DNA from: Toxonevra muliebris
Taxonomy: Eukaryota > Arthropoda > Insecta > Diptera > Pallopteridae
NCBI GenBank assembly: GCA_963691655.1
Contig: OY829328.1
Coordinates: 29,717,890 to 29,781,889, forward strand
Direction of reading: 5' to 3'
DNA: 64,000 bases
Shown in pieces: positions 32,745 to 44,447 of the stretch (position 1 is the stretch's first letter; the number at the start of each line of letters is the position of its first letter). The notes beneath the pieces were generated by a model. It made no database searches and had not been told where the DNA came from. It saw nothing but the letters and a program-made list of their open reading frames with translations. The position numbers and the translations under genes are program-made.

Positions 32745-35141
32745 TTGCCATGTTTTAACTTTGAACTAATTGATTTAGTTGCTTGTAACAAAAGCTTTAT
32801 GCAAATAAAATTAAAAATCATTATTAGTAAGAAGTCTATATGTTTACTTAAGGCTTGCCTAAAAGTTTAAGATGAGTAATTATCAATTAATTTCATACAT
32901 TGTGAAATTCTTTGGGCATTGTTTTGCATATAAGATTATTTATTTTATTTATCAGTGGAGGTCGTTCTGTAATTGATTTCATTAACTTGTTAATTTTATA
33001 AATAACAAAGCTTAACCTAAAAAATCCGAGTTTTTTCATTGTTAACACTAATTTTTTAATTTAATGAGAATTCTAACCAGTGCATACTAGTCGCTGACAT
33101 AAGCCAAAAATTTGGTACCAAATATACCACCCCTATTTCCTATAAGAATAAGCTTTTCAAAAGTATAGTAGATTTTGTTTTATTATAATCGCACTCTTTA
33201 AGAATAGCTTCAAAAGAGAAAGCTTGTAATTAGTTGGTGTTTGCAGTGTGACCAAGTTAAAAGTGACTAGCAACTTTAACAAATTAAAAAAAATATAAAT
33301 CAATTTTGTATTGAAATAAATCAAAATGGATATTGAAAAGAAAGATATTAGCTTAATTTTTAAATAGTTTTAATTTTCATAACTTGTTATCTACTTTTTA
33401 TAAAATTAATGTTATGCCAATACCATTATTAGTGTTTTCTTGCCTATATAATTAAATTTCAGCTAGAGTTTTAGTTGTTTTCCCCTCTGATCCCCTCCCT
33501 CATTGAGATTTTTTTCTTAACATTAGCCAATGTTTCAAGATTCTAATCTGTTAATATCAGCTGCCCGTTTTTACCCGTGTTTGTGTTATCTCCCACAAAC
33601 CAGAGTAGCCTCCTTGTTTTTGCTTCTGGTTTCTGCTGTACAACTGTAACTTTTTGTGCGGTGTTTTTGTTCTGTTTCAACTAATATGGATTCATTCGTT
33701 CATTCATTCGCTAACTTTAAAATTCGGATCCCTTTATAACGGGATTACTTTATTAAAATCTGCTTTTGATAAGCTGGAATAACATTTATCAGTTTTTTAT
33801 AAATAGTCGCTATTTCAATTGTTCATTTTCTTATTTTGTAAAACTCAATCTTATTCAAAACTTGTTATATTTTAAAAACAAATTGAATAAATTTTTTTTT
33901 TTTAATTGTTTGCTTATACAGGGTGGAAGGGGGTGGTATGTGGTGGTAGGAGGTGGGTGTGTAGGTGTTCAACCACAAAAACTAAAAAAACGACCTCATT
34001 CTGATCAGCCCGAACTTATATAACGCCACTACGAAGTTAAAAGCATAAAAGAGCCAAAAGACATCTTTAAAGTTCTGTATAAATGGATTTCTACAAAGTA
34101 GTAGTAGAAAAACTGTATGCTACTACTCTTTTGAACTACTCCTACCAAAAATACTGTTTGACTTTGGAGTAGAATATTATGATAACAAACGATTTTTAAT
34201 TTTTGAAAACCTCGTGAAAGGCAGCAAGCATTCTACTTTTGGTAATATCTCAGCTATATAAAACAGCGTAGTTAATAGTCCAGTCATTATAAAGATTTAC
34301 ATCATTAAAATTCTGAACTGAGATTTTTCTTCAGTAATTGTTAGTGGGGTATGATGGACTCAAAAACCACAAAAATCAGTCCTGGGGTTTCAAAGCGACC
34401 CCCCCAAAAAATCCCCCCTTTGGTGAAAAAAGCCTTTTTTTACTAATAACTGGTTAACCGTTGGAGATATCCAAAAATTACTTACTACAAAAAAGCTTAC
34501 TTCAGAAAATCCTGTAAAAGTTGGAAATAAAAAAATTCACATTTAGCGATTTTATCACCAAATTAAAGATGACCAAATTTTTGGCAATTTTTTTATTGTT
34601 TCCTTAAAATAGAAAAAAGACCCAAACGAATTGAACATATATCTCAAAAATTGTTTTTTTCAGTACACATATCTTTTAACAATATTTTCTAATAATTTAG
34701 AAGTTAAAAAATTGCATTAAAAAAAAGAAAACATCAAATACAATAAACAATAAAAAATTCGCCAAAAATTGGGTTATTTTAATATGCTGATAAAATTGCA
34801 AAATGATAATTTTTTTATTTCTAACAATAACAGGATTTTCAGAAGGAATGTCTTGAACTAAAAGATAATATTGGGATTATGAATGTATAAACTCGTATTT
34901 TTTTCGTAATTTGGACATTTATTGTGAAAAAGTGATTATAAATTTATTCTTTAAAGTATTGTGTATCGTTAGCCACAACCTTTTCTCATCTTTCTGGTAG
35001 CATACAGATTCCGCGTCCAAAGAACTCCTCATCTTTTGAGGCTATCCACGAAAAGTCGACTTTTTTTAATGCTTAATTTTGTTTTATTTGCATGAAAATT
35101 CTTTTACAATTAGACGCTCAATTTAAGTAAAATCAAATAAC
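32745..35141. other. Intergenic between convergent IR genes
   Basis: No coding region is supported. A G-rich stretch (GTGGTGGTAGGAGG type, about 33921-33970) and a C/G-run area (34377-34440) are seen. Minus-strand AATAAA at 35083-35088 (read TTTATT) lies 54 nt past the stop of the next gene. Confidence 0.45.
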
Positions 35142-37025
35142 TTAACCAAATCTAACGCATTTGTTTTTGCGACCATTATTTACCTTCCTCCTTAAAATGG
35201 CATGCTTATGCTTTAATTTCCACACTACCAACTCTCCAGTAAATTCCAACAAACAAATTCCAATCATTCCGCAGTACAAACACCATATCCAGAAAAAATC
35301 ATTCATAGTTAATTCTTCACCACTTTTCTCTGTTTCGCTTAAATCTCGGATTTCAATAAATTTCAATCGTACCATATCGTAAATATTCCGTGACATCCAT
35401 AATTTTATATAACCCAGCTCCCTTAGGCGTAACATAAAATCTTCCAACAAGTCACGATAAGGCAAATCCGGACGAATCGGGATACAATTATACATTAATT
35501 TATTTAGACAAGTATCGGTTGCATAATAAAACATTTTACGTTCAAAAACACTTTGCTGCTGTTCGTATATGGTCCATCGCGAATATGTCACGGGATATAT
35601 ATACTTTAAATTGAGGGTGGAACGAGTTCGGAGAAACTGATCAAAATCATCAATAATTTCAAAAAGATGCCGATATTTTACTACGTTAGTGACACCAGAA
35701 CTCACCCGCAGTTCATATTCTCGCAAAGTAATCAAAATCTTTAATCCTGAAGCTTCTATGTCCTCGTAGTTTTCTATGAGCGGTTGAAGCGGTGGATGAG
35801 TTAAAAATGATTGTAAATAAGCTTCATACATCGTATCAATCATTAAACTTGTGTAGCACAATAGAAAACATATATACTTTACTTTCAAGCTGGGATTTTC
35901 AACCAATGTGAATGGTTGACCCAGCATGCCACGTATGCTCTTATCATTCAAAAATATGTTGACGAAACTCAATTTATTCCAAGACCTATGCAAACTGTAG
36001 GTCAACAAAATGGCGAATATGATTACTAGCGCACAAATGACAATTAGCATATTCCGTGATACAATTTCAAAAAATACTTGATTGATGGGTATGGCATACG
36101 GTAATGGAATCATAAAGCAATAACTCATTAGCTCAAATGGATATGAGAGTGCATTGAAATTTGCTGTTATGGTCGTAGTAGTTAAGGCGGCTGCCAAGTC
36201 TAAAGTACCATTGGCCGCTTCATACTCAAGCACCTCATAGAATACCGTCTTACCAATTTCAACGGGATATTTATATTTGATGGTTGCATTATATTTTACC
36301 GCAAATGCTGTAATAAATTTACCCAAATATCCGCCCATATTAAGTTTTCCATCACTATCGTAGTACATCAAAGTGCGTGGCTCTAACTGATCCGGATAAG
36401 TTAATATAGGAGCACCATGCATATTTCTAAACTGGTTTTCAAAAATTCTATTATGTGCATTTAAATGTTTAGACTGGTAAAGGTTTTCGCTTGGCGGAAA
36501 CTTTTGGCAAGCTTGATAAATGTTACTGCTACCGAAATCCATTTGGATGAGTAATACATTGTGAACTTCTTTAGAGAAAAAGTACTGGCAATAATTTTGC
36601 AAATATTCGGGCGGTTCGTTGGTGAAGACTACGTGGCGTCCACTTTCCAAACCAAGCACTATTTTTGAATAAACGTTTGAAGTATTAAGATTTCTCAAGT
36701 TTGTACACATTAATATTAGCACTTCATTTGAGAATTTTGTTTTGAAATCGTATGTGGTTGTTTCTTGATTAATTAAAATTACTGGGAATTTCAATACGTT
36801 TAGTAAATCTACGAAGAGGCAACGTTCTTCACTAGCACGATAGATTATAACGTTATCAAAATTTCGCTCTTGTTTAATTTGTTGTAGCAATTGCGACACT
36901 TTCAATTTAGTTAGCTCGTATAGCTCATCTTCTAAAATAGGTGATAATGTGGTCTCAACTTTGGATATTTTTAATACCACAAATACGACTAGAAAAGCCA
37001 AATAGTTAAGTCTCCAGGCAGCCAT
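35142..37025 (-). CDS. Divergent ionotropic receptor (IR), intact; third member of 20.9k/30.9k subgroup
   Basis: 627-aa chemoreceptor channel on the ATG at 37025. The frame stays open to an ATG ten codons upstream (37055), but the conserved TCAGTT initiator (37035-37040) lies inside that extension, and MAAWRLNYLAFLVV aligns with the first Met of the two paralogues, so 37025 is preferred. Seen: signal peptide about 1-25; S1 LTYPDQLEPRT (about 208-218) and GGYLGKF; TM1 about 325-345; RGMLGQPF pore (about 365-372); TM2 about 383-402; S2 EQQQSVFERKMF and RPDLPYRDLLEDF; TM3 about 578-601; basic C-terminal tail. Clearly homologous along its whole length to the 20863 and 30852 genes, but more diverged and on the opposite strand. 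Confidence 0.9.
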   Translation of the reverse strand: MAAWRLNYLAFLVVFVVLKISKVETTLSPILEDELYELTKLKVSQLLQQIKQERNFDNVIIYRASEERCLFVDLLNVLKFPVILINQETTTYDFKTKFSNEVLILMCTNLRNLNTSNVYSKIVLGLESGRHVVFTNEPPEYLQNYCQYFFSKEVHNVLLIQMDFGSSNIYQACQKFPPSENLYQSKHLNAHNRIFENQFRNMHGAPILTYPDQLEPRTLMYYDSDGKLNMGGYLGKFITAFAVKYNATIKYKYPVEIGKTVFYEVLEYEAANGTLDLAAALTTTTITANFNALSYPFELMSYCFMIPLPYAIPINQVFFEIVSRNMLIVICALVIIFAILLTYSLHRSWNKLSFVNIFLNDKSIRGMLGQPFTLVENPSLKVKYICFLLCYTSLMIDTMYEAYLQSFLTHPPLQPLIENYEDIEASGLKILITLREYELRVSSGVTNVVKYRHLFEIIDDFDQFLRTRSTLNLKYIYPVTYSRWTIYEQQQSVFERKMFYYATDTCLNKLMYNCIPIRPDLPYRDLLEDFMLRLRELGYIKLWMSRNIYDMVRLKFIEIRDLSETEKSGEELTMNDFFWIWCLYCGMIGICLLEFTGELVVWKLKHKHAILRRKVNNGRKNKCVRFG

Positions 37026-37034
37026 CTCTGATAT

Positions 37035-37072
37035 AACTGATGTGAAATGCAACAAACCCTATTAAATTTATA
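37035..37072 (-). promoter_or_regulatory. Core promoter: TATAAAT + TCAGTT initiator
   Basis: On the minus strand TATAAAT (37066-37072) and TCAGTT (37035-37040) stand 34 nt apart, the same spacing as at 20820 and 30809, while the sequence between them has changed. Predicted leader about 13 nt. Confidence 0.6.
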
Positions 37073-37473
37073 TATTTAAAAGCTTTGAATTTTCATTTGA
37101 GGAATGCAAATTTATTAAAACGCAATTTAGTAAAATGATGTTCTTGTCTTAGTTACAACTAAAAAAATTTTATAAACATGTTCTCTGTATGTTCTCTGCT
37201 TGTATATCATGTTCAACCATAAGCAATGTTTCATATATCAATGTTTTGTTTGTGCATTATGAATGACGTCATTTTCAAAACAAGGTATATTTTCCAATGC
37301 TGGTATTGGCTTTTGGGAGTAGCCGCCAAAAAAAAAAAAAAAAAAAATAAAACATTCTATACAAATTTTGGTCAAAATTCATATGAAAAAAAATATCCAA
37401 AATTTTTGGGCGATTTATCATTTGTATTGTGCCAAATTTCATTTAATTTAATCATAACGAAAAATCGCCTACA
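37073..37473. other. Intergenic, no gene seen
   Basis: AT-rich with an A run at about 37328-37347. No coding region is recognised. Confidence 0.45.
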
Positions 37474-37485
37474 ATTGGTATAATA

Positions 37486-37797
37486 GGTTAGGTTAGGTTG
37501 GAGTGGCTGTCGAGAGACACACTTAGGCCTGAACGGCCCAATGTGATACCACATAGTTGGACCTACAGTTTAACGCCGATTCCGAACGGCGGTGTGACAA
37601 TTTTTTATCGGCTTGGTGGTTTTGCCATTACCAACCAATGTGTGTACTTGTACACTATCTTATAATTCTCAAACACTTCATATTGATAGTGAATATAAGA
37701 AAGTTATGAAAATTAACCACCAGACGAAGACGGGAATCGAACCCCAACCTCCCAGATGAAAGTCTAGTGCACTATCCAATAGGCTATCGAGGTCGTC
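37486..37797 (-). repeat. tRNA-derived SINE, copy 2, with 12-bp target duplication
   Basis: Reverse-oriented copy of the element at 5625-5936. A-box and B-box words are present on the minus strand (TAGCCTATTGG near 37776-37786, and GGTTCGATTCC-like near 37735-37745). It ends in a CCAACCTAACCTAACC tail. A perfect 12-bp direct repeat, ATTGGTATAATA (37474-37485 and 37798-37809), flanks it and fixes both ends. LINE-type machinery in trans is the likely mover. Confidence 0.85.
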
Positions 37798-37809
37798 ATT
37801 GGTATAATA

Positions 37810-38399
37810 AAAATGACTTAATATATTGTGGGCGATTTTTCGTTTTTGAAATGTGTGGCAAATCTGCTTCAAAATCTTTTCAATAATGCTTTGTGGATGA
37901 AGTCAGTCGTATCGACAAAAAGTTGCCTGGGCAGTTATCGAGTGAAAGTACTATGATCCATGCGCAATGACCGTAATTGGAAATTGTTTAATATTATGGA
38001 ACCAAGAGGCGAAAAAACATCTGAGCTACACTACAATTCAACGAGGCCTGCCATATCTGAATTAAGAACTGGTTGAAGTCGTTAATTTGGAAAATATGGA
38101 CCAAATATGGTATAACAAAACATGACGAATTTATAAGAAAAGACGGAGAAAGTATCTATGTGACGGAACCTTTCAAATAGTGCCCCAGAGATGCTTTTAG
38201 CAGCTTCTAACTACACTGTGCAACCAACCAAAATCGGACTTACAATTTTACTTGTATTTTAAAGTAATCTGAAGGCCCTTTTACTCCTTCATGTCACTTT
38301 TTTGAGATAACGGTACATGAAATCTTAAAAATGGGATTAATAAGATTGTACCAGGACATTTTTAATTTGAGGTGTATAGTTTTTGATGTCTATAGGAAA
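37810..38399. other. Intergenic, no gene seen
   Basis: No coding region. Some of it may be 3' flank of the mariner-family remnant to the right. Confidence 0.4.
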
Positions 38400-39060
38400 T
38401 TTGTTTAATATGAAGAAAATAGAAAAATCTTCCATCTACGCCCCATATCCCAAATTTTGGAAGTTTTTTGAGTATAGCTTGGAATTATATTGCCAATGAT
38501 AATATTCGAATAGCCCCGCGGCTTCGTTAACAGGACTCCATTCCAGAAGTTCAATTTTGTATGTTTCTGATATCAGTCGGGCTGGATCTCACCAATGGTT
38601 TCAATGATGTTGTTGTCCAGTTGGCCAATTGTTTTTGGTATTCCGGCATAAGCAAACCATCGACTTAAAGCAGCCCCAGAAAAAAAAACTTTGAGGACGT
38701 TAAGTCGCACGATCTTAGCGCCCATTCCACATCACCTCTTCTGTAAGGTCCATGTCATCCAATTGAGGCCAAGTTGAGGTCACAGAACGAAACTTCTTTT
38801 GCACAACAGTTTTGGGTCTTCAGTCACACTTTCAGCAATAGTAAAAATATTCTCGTTTGACTGCGTGTTTCGGTGTTGAAACGGTTTGCTTGAATTTTGC
38901 GATGATCGTTCGGTTGGACGATTATTTCGGCAGCAAATATTTCGTAGCTTGCGAAATGCTTTATGCACAAAATAGGAATTTTTATACTAAATTTCAACAA
39001 TTTAGAAGCGTTGTAGAATGATGTAGCCTTCCAAGGTAAAATGAGAACTATGACAGAACA
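38400..39060 (-). mobile_element. mariner-superfamily (rosa/maT-like) transposase remnant, internally deleted
   Basis: Minus-strand frames give the N-terminal HTH region (AFRKLRNICCRNNRPTERS, then RNTQSNENIFTIAESVTEDP, 38968 down to about 38800). After a short gap comes a C-terminal stretch (IPKTIGQLDNNIIETIGEIQPD, about 38640-38580). The catalytic middle is missing and frames shift, so it is dead. The style is that of insect DD41D/maT-type transposases (family knowledge). The subfamily is uncertain. Confidence 0.6.
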
Positions 39061-39063
39061 CAA

Positions 39064-40683
39064 ACGTCGAAGAATGACAGTGCTGCCACCTGAGATGCCA
39101 GAGCAATAAGCTATCTAAGTTCGGGGGCATAGCTATTGAAAAACTCTTTATTCTAATGGACAAAAGGACAAAGTAATGCTCGAAAAATTTGATGAAAGAT
39201 TTTTAAATAGCGTTGCAAAACAACATAAACAAATTAAAAAGTTTTATATTACTTTGGAAAATAGTTATATTCTGTAATAAAAAATTTCATCTTTTTGGGT
39301 ATTACTTTGCTGGTTAAATAAATTCACGGTTTTCATTTTTGATTTTAGGCAATTTTTCATTATTTTTTTTTGGTAATTTTTTATTCCATTTGAACAAATT
39401 TTCGTTTAATTTTTTTGCGTCTTTTTTTAATTTTTTTTAAGAGTTTTTTAATGGAGCATTGACCATTATTAATTTTTTTAGCGATATTTCTAGAGCCACT
39501 GACACCAATCACCCATTTAGAACTTTACAACTTACACGCTTCTATTAGTGATAACCTTTGAACTGTTGGTAATGCATGGAGAAAATCCGTTAAGCAGAAA
39601 GATGTGAAATAAGCAATAAAATCTTTGCATTTGGCGTGTTCGATACGCAACTTGTTTAAACACGTTTATGGTTCAAGTTTACATGAAAACCTAAAAACGC
39701 CAATCGCCAAAAATAGAGAGCTGAAATCAGATTCAAGTGGTGAGCTTTTGTGAGGATCCAATAAGAATAGAGTGTGCCTCTTATAGTTTGATTTGAAACC
39801 ACATAGCCTTAGACCAAACCTTGCATAAATCTTCCCTGTGCTTAAAAAGTGGCTTGTCCAATTTTGCGTGTTTGATTCTGGTTAGGGTTGGTGGCCTACT
39901 GCGATAGTATTCACTGACTTGGTTTTCGATGTCGTTGCAAAGCTGGGGGTTGCTTGAATGGCCAAGAATATGCCTTATATTTACATTTCCATTTGTTTTT
40001 TAACCTATGACTAACATATTAGTACTGGGGTGGCTTCATATAGCAATTTAGACTCCTATGTATTCCATGAATTGCGTGTTTTTCATTGATATGAGATAGC
40101 AAATTGTTGACATAAACTTTTACAAGCATTTCATTTATTAACCTTATGTATTTTTAAATCCTTATAATGAACTGTGACATGATATGCAGAAAATATAATA
40201 TAAGCGACATTAGTATTAAACAGTTGGTTGAGTAGATAAGTTGTTAATATTCCATATACCTTATACAATTAAACGAATGGGATAGTTGGCGTAAATCAGC
40301 ATTTTGATATTCAAATTTAATAATATTGCGCGAATAGAGAACATGTGTTTAGAAATGGAAGTATTTACAGCCTGATGAAAACTTCTTGGTGAATTTGATA
40401 TTTTTATCAGTTGTGGTTCTGTTTCTGACAATATTTGTGACTTTTCAGTTCAGTGACTGTATAATCAATGGATATGACATGCTGAAACCGAACTTAATCA
40501 GTAGAATCGATGTTCGCTTATGGAACTCAATATTCATAAGAAACGTTTCAATACGATTTCGATATCGTGTGATAATTTCTCTGAGTGTATAACAGCATAA
40601 AATGCAGCACAGATTGTTGAAAACAGTTTGGCGCTTTAAAAAAAAACTTTTGAGACTTTATAAAATTATAAATGTTCAGAAAT
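39064..40683. other. Intergenic, no gene seen
   Basis: T-rich tracts at 39360-39480. A plus-strand frame of 68 codons (40386-40592) has no family match. No polyadenylation signal is obvious close to the stop of the gene at 40684. Confidence 0.45.
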
Positions 40684-42558
40684 TTAGACTTCCCAGTGTG
40701 TTAGTATTTGATTTATTGGGTTAATTTGACGTGATCTCCAATTAGTTTCATTTTTTTTAATATTATTTCTATACTTGAATATGCACAATTCCACAGCGAA
40801 TTCTATCAGAGCAATCACATTGCTCAGTAGTAACAAAATCCATACACTATTCAAATCCTTAAAACTTACAGTTCGATTTCCATGCGATAAACTCCAATCA
40901 TGTGCCGATATTTTTCCAATATGAACCAGATCATAAAAAGAGAAATGGATCCAATATTGTTGTATACCGGCGGCTTGCAAATTGTGCAACAAATCATCTA
41001 ACGCTGCACGATAAATCGAGTTTGGCTGCAATGGTAAACTGGTCATCATGAAGGGCGTGTAACAAAGTTCAGTAGTAAAGTAGAATAGTTTGCGAGTGAA
41101 GTGGCGTTGCTGCTCGGCATAAATAAAATATTTTGCACTTGCAATTGGGTAAGCGTAACTTGTATTCAAGCTATGTCGTTTATAATCGAAATCAACATAT
41201 GTGGATGATAATTTAAAAATTGATTTCTAAGGTCGAAAGTAAGCTACTTCAGCTTCAAGGATATGGTATTCTTCCGGACTGAAGTAAACCTTTAAATCCC
41301 GGTTTAGCCATTCATCGAAACTATGTATCTTTGGGGTACTCGGTTGCTTTGCTAGAAGTGCCTGCAAATTGCTGACATAAAATGTAGCATACATCATGCC
41401 CAAAAAAAATATCATGCAATAGAGAAATTTTGCTTTGAAGCAGCTAGAATTTGCGATGCTCATCACAAAAGATTGACCCAATATGCCACGCATAACTTGC
41501 TCATTGAAACAGATATTTAATAGAGTTATACGCTGATGTCGCTGTCTGCGTTGTTTTTGTTGGCTTACTGTTAATAAAATTGCTAGCGCCACCCCCAGCA
41601 TTAATGTTATTGCAATTATATGCATTTGAAATATGTTTAAAATGAGCGCATATATTTCGACAAATGGTTCCATTGGCATCATGGTACAAAAGTTTAGTAG
41701 CTCGTAAGGATATGAAAATAGTTGCGTGTCGCTATTGGGCATCATTACTGCTACCGCGATGGGTATATGGAGTGTACCGTTATAGGCCATAGCCTGTAGA
41801 TGCCCGTAGTATATAATTTCATCAGGTTGCACAGTATACAATTGCTGCAATGTTGCATTATGATATGCAGCGAAAGTTCTCACAAATTTGTATATATGCC
41901 CGCCCATTTGTAGTTTATCACTTTTATCACGATAGACGAAACTTCTCGGTACATTCTGATCGGGCAATGTAAGTATGATATCACCATATAAATTACGCAT
42001 TTGATTTGGATATACCTTGCAACACTCATCCATAGTATGTTTTTCGATTTCTACATGTGGAAATGGTTGCAATGCGTAGTAACTGTCATTGCAATTGAAC
42101 TTGTTTGAAATCGCAATAATATTAAGCATTTTATTATGAAAGCAGTGGCGAAAAAGTTCAAGTAATATCGTTTCCCTATCCATTTCTACTATGAAAAGTA
42201 CGCGTGTTTGACGCATATGCTCCAGCGTATATGCTAGCATTGTTATTATTGGACTATAGTGATTTGATCTGAGGCATACAATAGCAAACATTTCACTGTT
42301 ATATTTAGCAGTGAGTAGTTCTTTCGCATTCTCTTTTTTTGCCCATAGAATCTGAGGTATGCCAAAGGCTTCTTGTAACTCTTGCTCCATGCATTTACCA
42401 TCATTGCTATCAGGTATTATTATAAATGTTTCAAAATATTTCTCATTTTTTATTTTTGACAACAAGTTTATTATGTTTCTTGTGTATTCTACATTCAAAT
42501 AATCCATTTTTATTGGCTTTAATATAAATGCAAGCAATATGATTTTTAAATACAACAT
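40684..42558 (-). pseudogene. Ionotropic receptor (IR) interrupted by one in-frame TAG; pseudogene or readthrough gene
   Basis: Divergent IR closest to the gene at 52541-54382. The first part runs from ATG 42558 to TAG 41227-41229 (443 codons). The open frame begins five codons earlier at a TTG, but the ATG leads into the signal peptide LYLKIILLAFIL. The same frame continues beyond the TAG for 180 codons to 40684, with no other defect. Part 1 holds the S1 motif LTLPDQNVPRS, TM1, RGILGQSF pore, TM2 and the start of S2. Part 2 holds the rest of S2 (AEQQRHFTRKLFYFTTELC, PNSIYRAAL) and TM3. At the TAG the paralogue has a Tyr codon (TAT), so one third-position change suffices. Without readthrough the channel lacks most of S2 and TM3. 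Total would be 624 codons, normal for the family. Confidence 0.88.
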
Positions 42559-43060
42559 TATTGCGTTTAACAACTATTCATTTATTTATTTGAAAAAACA
42601 CTTTCTACATGTCAGTTGGTTAGCCCTGACAACTCCAGACACACTAGTGCTATGTAAAAATTTCAACCTTACTATAATTTATTATACTTATGTAGACACT
42701 TGCCGCATATAGCTATAAAATTAAGCTACCTTTATTTGTTTTATGTCAATATAATTTGTACTAATAAATAAATCCCATATGGTTACTTCCTGCAATATTC
42801 CTTCCAATATTTCCATATTACTTAATGTTAAAATATGAATATTGTTTGTACTTAGTCTAAAGTACCTAAAAGTTGCTTTATTTTAACCCTAACTGAGCCA
42901 CTATTCAATTAATAAACCAAATAACTTCCAGCTCTTTTTTATTGATTAAATTACAAAAGAACAATTTAATTTTTTTCAAATCAGAGTGAATTACATTAAA
43001 TGTTCAAGTATGTATATGTTCTTTAACACTAATATTCATATCATGCCTATACAATAACAA
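42559..43060. other. Intergenic, 5' flank of the interrupted IR
   Basis: No coding region. No clear TATA box or TCAGTT initiator was found close to the ATG at 42558; AGTTGTTA at 42570-42577 (minus) may be its degraded equivalent. Confidence 0.4.
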
Positions 43061-43205
43061 TTACACAGCCACACAAAAAAAAATTTTGTTCTGATCTGGG
43101 GGTCTGACCATGTTTACTATAGGTTTTTGGAGTCACTGAATTAGAATCCGAGGTCTTTTCACCCTATCACATCACATCATTCTGCCATAACCTAAAAAAA
43201 ACCAT

Positions 43206-44057
43206 TTAAGCTATTAAGCGCAAATATTCTTAAAAAAGAAATTTGAAACTGTAAATTCAAGCTTTTAAACCACATAACCCTATAACTTTCTTAACCGTAT
43301 CATTAACTTAACCTTATAACCGTATAACCCATTTAACCCCATAACTCAATGTATATCAACTCTAATAACGTCCTATTCAGCTTAATCTCTACCCTTATCC
43401 ATAAGTTTCTAAAAATAAACAATAACGCCATAACCTTATTACCCACTTAACCAAAAACCTCGTTTGTCGGACATTTCACTTGATATGTAGGCCTATCTGT
43501 CAGGTCTCCAAAAATCGCTAGTTGTCTCTAATTGCACATTCATTCAATTGTATATCAATGAAAAATATCAGTGATAAATCTCCATATTCTAAAAAATATG
43601 TTCTTTTAAAGAATTTAGAGCTGGGGTTCTATGCAGATCGATTATATTTTGCACCTGCGTCCAGAGCACCTTCACGTGGTGACCGTGGGCAACGTTGCAA
43701 TTCCATTATTCGCAAAGTCCCTGGATCATGGCTTTCATGCCGTCATGGCATACACATAGGAAACGTGTTATGGATGCTGGCACTTAGAACCCCAGTATTG
43801 GCAGCTGGTTAGGGTGGAAAAGCGAGTCCGCAACTGCAGCTCTACATCGGTTGCTGAATTGGTTATTGTAGAGTACAATACGATAAGAAGAAATAACAAT
43901 CCATCTCACGATTATGATAGCAATTGTTATGTATTAGATTTTCTGTAAATGTGGAAACAAATAAACGATGATCTCAAAGGCACACACAAGTAAATTTTCG
44001 ATTTGCATATTGGTGAACATTCGTGGGCTCCCAATATAATTTATAATTCTTGTAGAG
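43206..44057. other. Interior of the inverted-repeat element; degenerate AACC-rich repeat
   Basis: About 43270-43450 is a degenerate array of TATAACC/TTAACC words. A 96-codon plus-strand frame at 43522-43812 sits in a more GC-rich patch with no family match, perhaps another old insertion. Confidence 0.4.
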
Positions 44058-44447
44058 TAATGTTAAATCGTTGGCCGTCAGCCGTTAGCCAATTCAGGGG
44101 GATCAACATGTAACACCTTGGTGTACGTGCCGTAACTGTTTGGACTGATGGTAGTGCGACTATGACCTCCTCGTGGTGGCGGCTGGTAACGGTGTATGAT
44201 ATGGTCATGTCTCTATCATGCACCGGCTAACATAGTTGGGCGGAGAGATGGTTCACTCTCTTAAATCAAAACCCCTAATCCAAGGTGGAACAGCATATGC
44301 CGAGGGATGCGTGGCTAAGAGGGCGCTTAGTCGTTAATTTGCGAACTCTGGATACCAGGCGACCTCCAGTTTCAATCAGCCCTCCCATGATACAGCGGGC
44401 TATGTCATGGGTGATTTTCCTTTCCCGCCCACTCGTGGGAATAAAAC

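Noticed and set aside
37483..37500. Telomeric TTAGG repeat relic
   Set aside because: Only two to three units, always at the same position of the SINE, once directly followed by a target duplication; it is the SINE tail.
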